Source: Massilia sp. PDC64 (GTDB lineage Bacteria; Pseudomonadota; Gammaproteobacteria; Burkholderiales; Burkholderiaceae_D). Taken from it: DNA of 64,000 nt. A model generated the notes under the pieces. That model saw only the letters and a program-made list of their open reading frames with translations, was not told the DNA's origin and ran no database searches. The DNA lies in the NCBI RefSeq assembly GCF_900101265.1, contig NZ_FMZS01000011.1, positions 1 through 64,000 of the forward strand, read 5' to 3'. A program made the position numbers and the translations under genes. Shown piece after piece: positions 60,642 to 64,000 of the stretch (position 1 is its first letter; each line of letters begins with the position of its first letter).

Positions 60642-62252
60642 TCAACGATTCTTGCCCCGGCTGCTGGCCAGCCGGAGGTAAGGTCTTCCGGCCCTGCCCG
60701 GACGCAGCACATGCGTTCCCGGCGGGGCCGTTTCGTTGGAGCCCTGCACGGCTTCGTCGAGCCGGAACGCGGCCACGGTGCGCGCCAGGCCCAACGCCTG
60801 CTGCTGCAGCGCGCGCGCGGCCAGAGCCGCTTCTTCCACCATGCGCGACCCCTGCTGGGTGAGTTCGTCCATGCGCACGATCGCCTGGGTGGCGCCGGCC
60901 AGGTCGCGGGCCCGCTCGGTGCTGGCGCTGCCGATGGTGCCGATCATGCCCGCCATGTCTTCCACGGCGCCCGCAAGGCCGGCCATCGTGGCACCCGCCT
61001 CGAGCGCCCCGGCGCTGCCGCCGTCGAGCGCCGCCACCGTCTCGCGCGCGAGCGTGCGCGCCTCGCGCGCCGCGCGCTGGGCGCGCCGGGCCAGTACGCG
61101 CGCTTCGCGTGCACCGCCGTCGGCGTCCACGCTGCCGGCACGCGCCAGCGTGTTCTCGATGGCGGCGCCGATGCGGTCCATGCGCACGGCCGCGCGCCGC
61201 ACCTGTTCCATCGTCGTCACGAGGCGATGCGCCAGCGCCCCGCCCTCTTCCGCCGCCACGCCCGCGCGCGCGGCCAGTTCGCCGGCGGCGTGCGCGCCCG
61301 CGACGCTGTCGTCGAGCGCCGTCGCCAGCGCCTGCATCGACGCTGTCGTGCGGTCCAGCGCATCGCGCACGTGCGCGCGCGGCGGCATGCCGGCGCGGCC
61401 CAGCGTGATCTCGCGCGAGGCCTCGCCGATCGCCCGGGCCGACTCCAGCACGGTGCGCAACTGGCGGTTCAGGCCGCGGATGCCGGCGTCGAGCAGGCGC
61501 GCCGTCTGGCCGATCTCGTCGTCGGCATAGGTGCGCGCGCGGATCGTCAGGTCGCCGCTGGCGAGACCGTGGGCGGCCGCGCCGATCGCACCGATATCCG
61601 CCAGCAGTGCGCGCCGCACCGCCATCGTGATCGCGAGCGAGGCTGCGATCGACAGCGCGATCACGACGGGCATCAGCACGGCGATCAGGCGGAAGTCGTC
61701 GGCCGCCTCGCGCGAGGCCTGTTCGGACAGCGCCTGTTCGCGCCGCGACAGCTCCGTCAGGCGCTGGGCGACGACGGCGAACGCGCGCTCGGCCTTGATC
61801 ATCGCGTTGGCGCTGATCGACTGGTCGATGCGGGCGATCTCGATCACGTCGCGCACGGCGGGCACGTATTGCGCCCACGCGGCGCGCGCCTGGTCGACGT
61901 AGCGCTGTTCTTCCGGACTGTCGGCCGTCAGGCGCGCCAGCTGGGCGAGATCGCGCTCGACCGCGCCGTGCCGGGCCTGCAGGTCCAGCGCGAGCGGGTC
62001 GACGCGGAAGTGCGGAAAACTGCCGCTGATCCAGGTCAGGACCTGGTACGCCTGGGCATGCGCGCTGCGGGCGGCTGCGGACAGCTCCGCAGCGGCGCGC
62101 ATGTTGGCCGCCCGGCGCTGCACGATGCTGTCGAGCGAGTCATTCTGGCGTACCATCGCGTAATAGCTGCCGCAGGACAGCAGCACGAGCAGCACCAGCA
62201 CGACGCCGGGCGCCAGCAGCAGCTTGGGACCGATGCGCAGACGGGCCAGCAT
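60642..62252 (-). CDS. Chemoreceptor-like protein with degenerate signalling tip
   Basis: A 536-residue methyl-accepting-chemotaxis-type protein: TM1 about 11-31, periplasmic helical bundle (32-187, probably a four-helix MCP sensor), TM2 about 188-211, HAMP about 212-265, and a long cytoplasmic coiled coil. The hairpin tip that normally reads LNAAIEAARAGE-x-GRGFAVVA-x-EVR is missing: residues 361-400 give IENTLARAGSVDADGGAREA then VLARRAQRAAREARTL, about 14 residues shorter. The later MDELTQQGSRMVEEAALAAR keeps the family pattern. CheA/CheW coupling is therefore doubtful. It ends 1 base from gcvP. ATG at 62252. Confidence 0.8.
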   Translation of the reverse strand: MLARLRIGPKLLLAPGVVLVLLVLLSCGSYYAMVRQNDSLDSIVQRRAANMRAAAELSAAARSAHAQAYQVLTWISGSFPHFRVDPLALDLQARHGAVERDLAQLARLTADSPEEQRYVDQARAAWAQYVPAVRDVIEIARIDQSISANAMIKAERAFAVVAQRLTELSRREQALSEQASREAADDFRLIAVLMPVVIALSIAASLAITMAVRRALLADIGAIGAAAHGLASGDLTIRARTYADDEIGQTARLLDAGIRGLNRQLRTVLESARAIGEASREITLGRAGMPPRAHVRDALDRTTASMQALATALDDSVAGAHAAGELAARAGVAAEEGGALAHRLVTTMEQVRRAAVRMDRIGAAIENTLARAGSVDADGGAREARVLARRAQRAAREARTLARETVAALDGGSAGALEAGATMAGLAGAVEDMAGMIGTIGSASTERARDLAGATQAIVRMDELTQQGSRMVEEAALAARALQQQALGLARTVAAFRLDEAVQGSNETAPPGTHVLRPGRAGRPYLRLASSRGKNR

Positions 62253-62409
62253 GTCAGCAGGCCGTCCGATGAAGGGGGTCGAGGGGGAAAAATCGTGTCA
62301 TGGTCTCCTCCTGGCTGAGCCGTATTTCCGGCGTGCATTAAATGAATGTACGCCGTCCGGGAGGTTGACCATTGTCTTGGGTCAAGCCCGCCACTGTGAG
62401 AGGAACTGG

Positions 62410-62736
62410 ATGAGACGTAAGAGCGTGGGCGCGTTGCTGTCGGCCCTGGTGTTTCCCGGCGTGGGCCAGTACTACCTGGGGCGGCGTACGCGCGCCCTGC
62501 TGTTCCTGGTGCCGGCGCTAGTCGCCGCGATCCTGTATTTCAATTTCGCGCTGGACCAGGCGAACACGGTCGCGGACCAGCTGTTGAGCGGGAAGATGGC
62601 GGCGGATCCGGCCGCGATCGAGGCGCAGCTGGCAGGCGCGCCCACGCCCTTCAGCGTGACCCTGGCCGGCATCGTGTTCGCCGTGTGCTACGTGGGGAGT
62701 ATCGTGGAAGCGTTGATCGCCAGGCCGGAGGCGTGA
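62410..62736 (+). CDS. Small membrane protein of unknown function
   Basis: A 108-residue protein with likely membrane helices at about 5-24, 28-47 and 82-102. The start VGALLSALVFPGVGQYYLGR followed by RTRALLFL resembles the TM2-domain type pattern (G-x-G-x-x-YLG), though the family call is tentative. ATG at 62410 (MRRKSVGAL) with GAGGAAC upstream. It lies alone between the chemoreceptor-like gene (divergent) and prfC (convergent, 18 bases apart). Confidence 0.7.
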   Translation: MRRKSVGALLSALVFPGVGQYYLGRRTRALLFLVPALVAAILYFNFALDQANTVADQLLSGKMAADPAAIEAQLAGAPTPFSVTLAGIVFAVCYVGSIVEALIARPEA

Positions 62737-62754
62737 CGATCAACGCGGACTGCA

Positions 62755-64000
62755 TCAGTCCAGCTTCGCGGCGTGTTCGCGCGTCGCGTGGAACTGCAGC
62801 TTCGGCCAACGTTCCTGCGTGAGGCGCAGGTTGACGCCGGACGTGGCCAGGTAGGCCATGTTGCCGGCCGCATCGTAGGCGACGTTGTGCGCCAGCTGCG
62901 TCTCGAAGTCGGACAAGGCCTTCTTGTCGTCGCTCGACACCCAGCGCGCGCTGCTGATGCTCGCGCCCTCGAACACGGCGTCGACGCCGTATTCGTTGAG
63001 CAGGCGGCTCGCCACGACTTCGAACTGCAGCACGCCGACGGCGCCGAGAATCAGGTCGCTGCCCATGACCGGCTTGAACACCTGCACGGCGCCCTCTTCG
63101 CCCAGCTGCTGCAGGCCTTTATGGAGCTGCTTGGTCTTGAGCGGATTGCGGATGCGCACCGTGCGGAACAGTTCCGGCGCGAAGTACGGGATGCCCGTGA
63201 ACGTCAGCATCTCGCCTTCCGAGAAGCTGTCGCCGATCTGCATGTTGCCGTGGTTCGGCAGGCCGATGATGTCGCCCGCGTAGGCCTCCTCGACCTGTTC
63301 GCGGCTCGACGCCATGAACGTCACGACGGACGACAGTTTCACTTCGCGGCCCAGGCGCAGGTGCTTGACCTTCATGCCCTTCTCGAAACGTCCCGAGCAC
63401 ACGCGCAGGAACGCGATGCGGTCGCGGTGCGCCGGGTCCATGTTGGCCTGGATCTTGAAGACGAAGCCGGAGAACGCCTGTTCGTCCGGACGCACGGCGC
63501 GCACGGTCGCATCGCGCTCGCGCGGGGCCGGGGCCCATTCGACGAGGGCCGACAGGATCTCGCGCACGCCGAAGTTGTTGATGGCGGAGCCGAAGAACAC
63601 GGGCGTCTGCACGCCGGACAGGAAGCGCTGCAGGTCGAACGGATGCGAGGCACCGTGCACCAGCTCCACTTCCATCTTGAGCTGTTCCATCTCGAGCGGG
63701 AACATCTCCGTCAGGCGCGGGTTGTCGATGCCCTTGATGATCTCGTAGGCGCCGTCGGCCTTTTCCTCGCCCGCCTTGAACAGCATGACTTCGTCGTTCA
63801 GCAGGTGGTATACGCCGCGGAAGTTCTTGCCCATGCCGATCGGCCAGGTCACCGGCGCGCATTCGATCTTCAGCACCGATTCCACTTCGTCGAGCAGCTC
63901 GAGCGGATCGCGCGTCTCGCGGTCGAGCTTGTTCATGAAGGTGACGATCGGCGTGTCGCGCATGCGGCAGACGTCCAGCAGCTTGATCGTCTGCTCCTCC
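62755..64000 (-). CDS. prfC: Peptide chain release factor 3, C-terminal part (cut by window edge)
   Basis: RF3 is a translational GTPase that removes RF1 and RF2 from the ribosome after termination. The visible 415 codons start inside the G domain (LLDVCRMRDTPIVTFMNKLD, the G4 motif NKLD) and run through domain II (NNFGVREILSALVEWAPAPR, IQANMDPAHRDRIAFLRVCS) to the end AKLD. The Met at 63963 is internal, not the start; the first codons lie beyond the right edge. Family length is about 530, so roughly three quarters is present. Confidence 0.95.
   Translation of the reverse strand, partial: EEQTIKLLDVCRMRDTPIVTFMNKLDRETRDPLELLDEVESVLKIECAPVTWPIGMGKNFRGVYHLLNDEVMLFKAGEEKADGAYEIIKGIDNPRLTEMFPLEMEQLKMEVELVHGASHPFDLQRFLSGVQTPVFFGSAINNFGVREILSALVEWAPAPRERDATVRAVRPDEQAFSGFVFKIQANMDPAHRDRIAFLRVCSGRFEKGMKVKHLRLGREVKLSSVVTFMASSREQVEEAYAGDIIGLPNHGNMQIGDSFSEGEMLTFTGIPYFAPELFRTVRIRNPLKTKQLHKGLQQLGEEGAVQVFKPVMGSDLILGAVGVLQFEVVASRLLNEYGVDAVFEGASISSARWVSSDDKKALSDFETQLAHNVAYDAAGNMAYLATSGVNLRLTQERWPKLQFHATREHAAKLD

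Noticed and set aside
57686..60712. Open frame of about 1000 codons on the minus strand opposite gcvP
   Set aside because: Mirror of gcvP; low-complexity Val/Arg/Ala/His composition typical of antisense frames.
63961..63963. ATG at 63963 as start of prfC
   Set aside because: The frame stays open to the window edge with RF3 sequence upstream of this Met, so it is internal.

Overview
The window reads as a chromosomal segment of a high-GC betaproteobacterium, most likely Oxalobacteraceae and Massilia-like. The evidence is the block rpsB-tsf-pyrH-frr-uppS-cdsA-dxr-rseP-bamA-skp-lpxD-fabZ-lpxA-lpxB-rnhB, the divergent map-glnD pair, the smc-zipA-ligA block, and protein sequences of betaproteobacterial type. 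This assignment is inferred from gene order and sequence character, not from a database search. No tRNA, rRNA, IS element, prophage or CRISPR array was seen. Long open frames opposite almost every gene are GC-driven shadows.

Layout. 1-1949: the start of ppsA (minus strand, cut by the window edge) and the divergent ppsR, which controls it. 1946-4000: a DUF2071 protein and a receiver-EAL response regulator, adjoining on the minus strand. 4052-19694: a long minus-strand housekeeping block covering ribosomal protein S2, EF-Ts, UMP kinase, ribosome recycling, undecaprenyl-PP and CDP-DAG synthesis, MEP-pathway Dxr, site-2 protease, Bam assembly, Skp and lipid A, then RNase HII and a TrmH-type methyltransferase. 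Most junctions in its lipid A part are 1-17 base overlaps. 19973-24181: map, glnD and an RluB/RluF-type pseudouridine synthase on the plus strand.

24185-38754 is a signalling island: a soluble GAF-PAS hybrid kinase, a membrane hybrid kinase, a PhnD-like binding protein paired with a GGDEF-EAL membrane protein, an aminotransferase, and a three-gene minus-strand operon (small unknown protein, KaiC-like double ATPase, soluble hybrid kinase). The KaiC-like operon is the best candidate here for a little-described system. It lacks KaiA and KaiB and appears to have lost the canonical KaiC phosphorylation pair.

38928-42413: two exported peptidase-like proteins (M28, DUF885). 42405-51377: smc-zipA-ligA-galU-def and a small outer-membrane barrel protein, translationally chained on the minus strand. 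51471-54584: a PAP2 phosphatase and a DUF1631 protein. 54903-55742: a small KGG-type stress protein with its terminator, and a divergent ClpP-like protein. 55844-60640: promoter, tandem glycine riboswitch and gcvT-gcvH-gcvP, with a REP-like hairpin between gcvH and gcvP. 60642-64000: a chemoreceptor-like protein that seems to have lost its signalling tip, a small membrane protein, and the 3' part of prfC (cut by the window edge).
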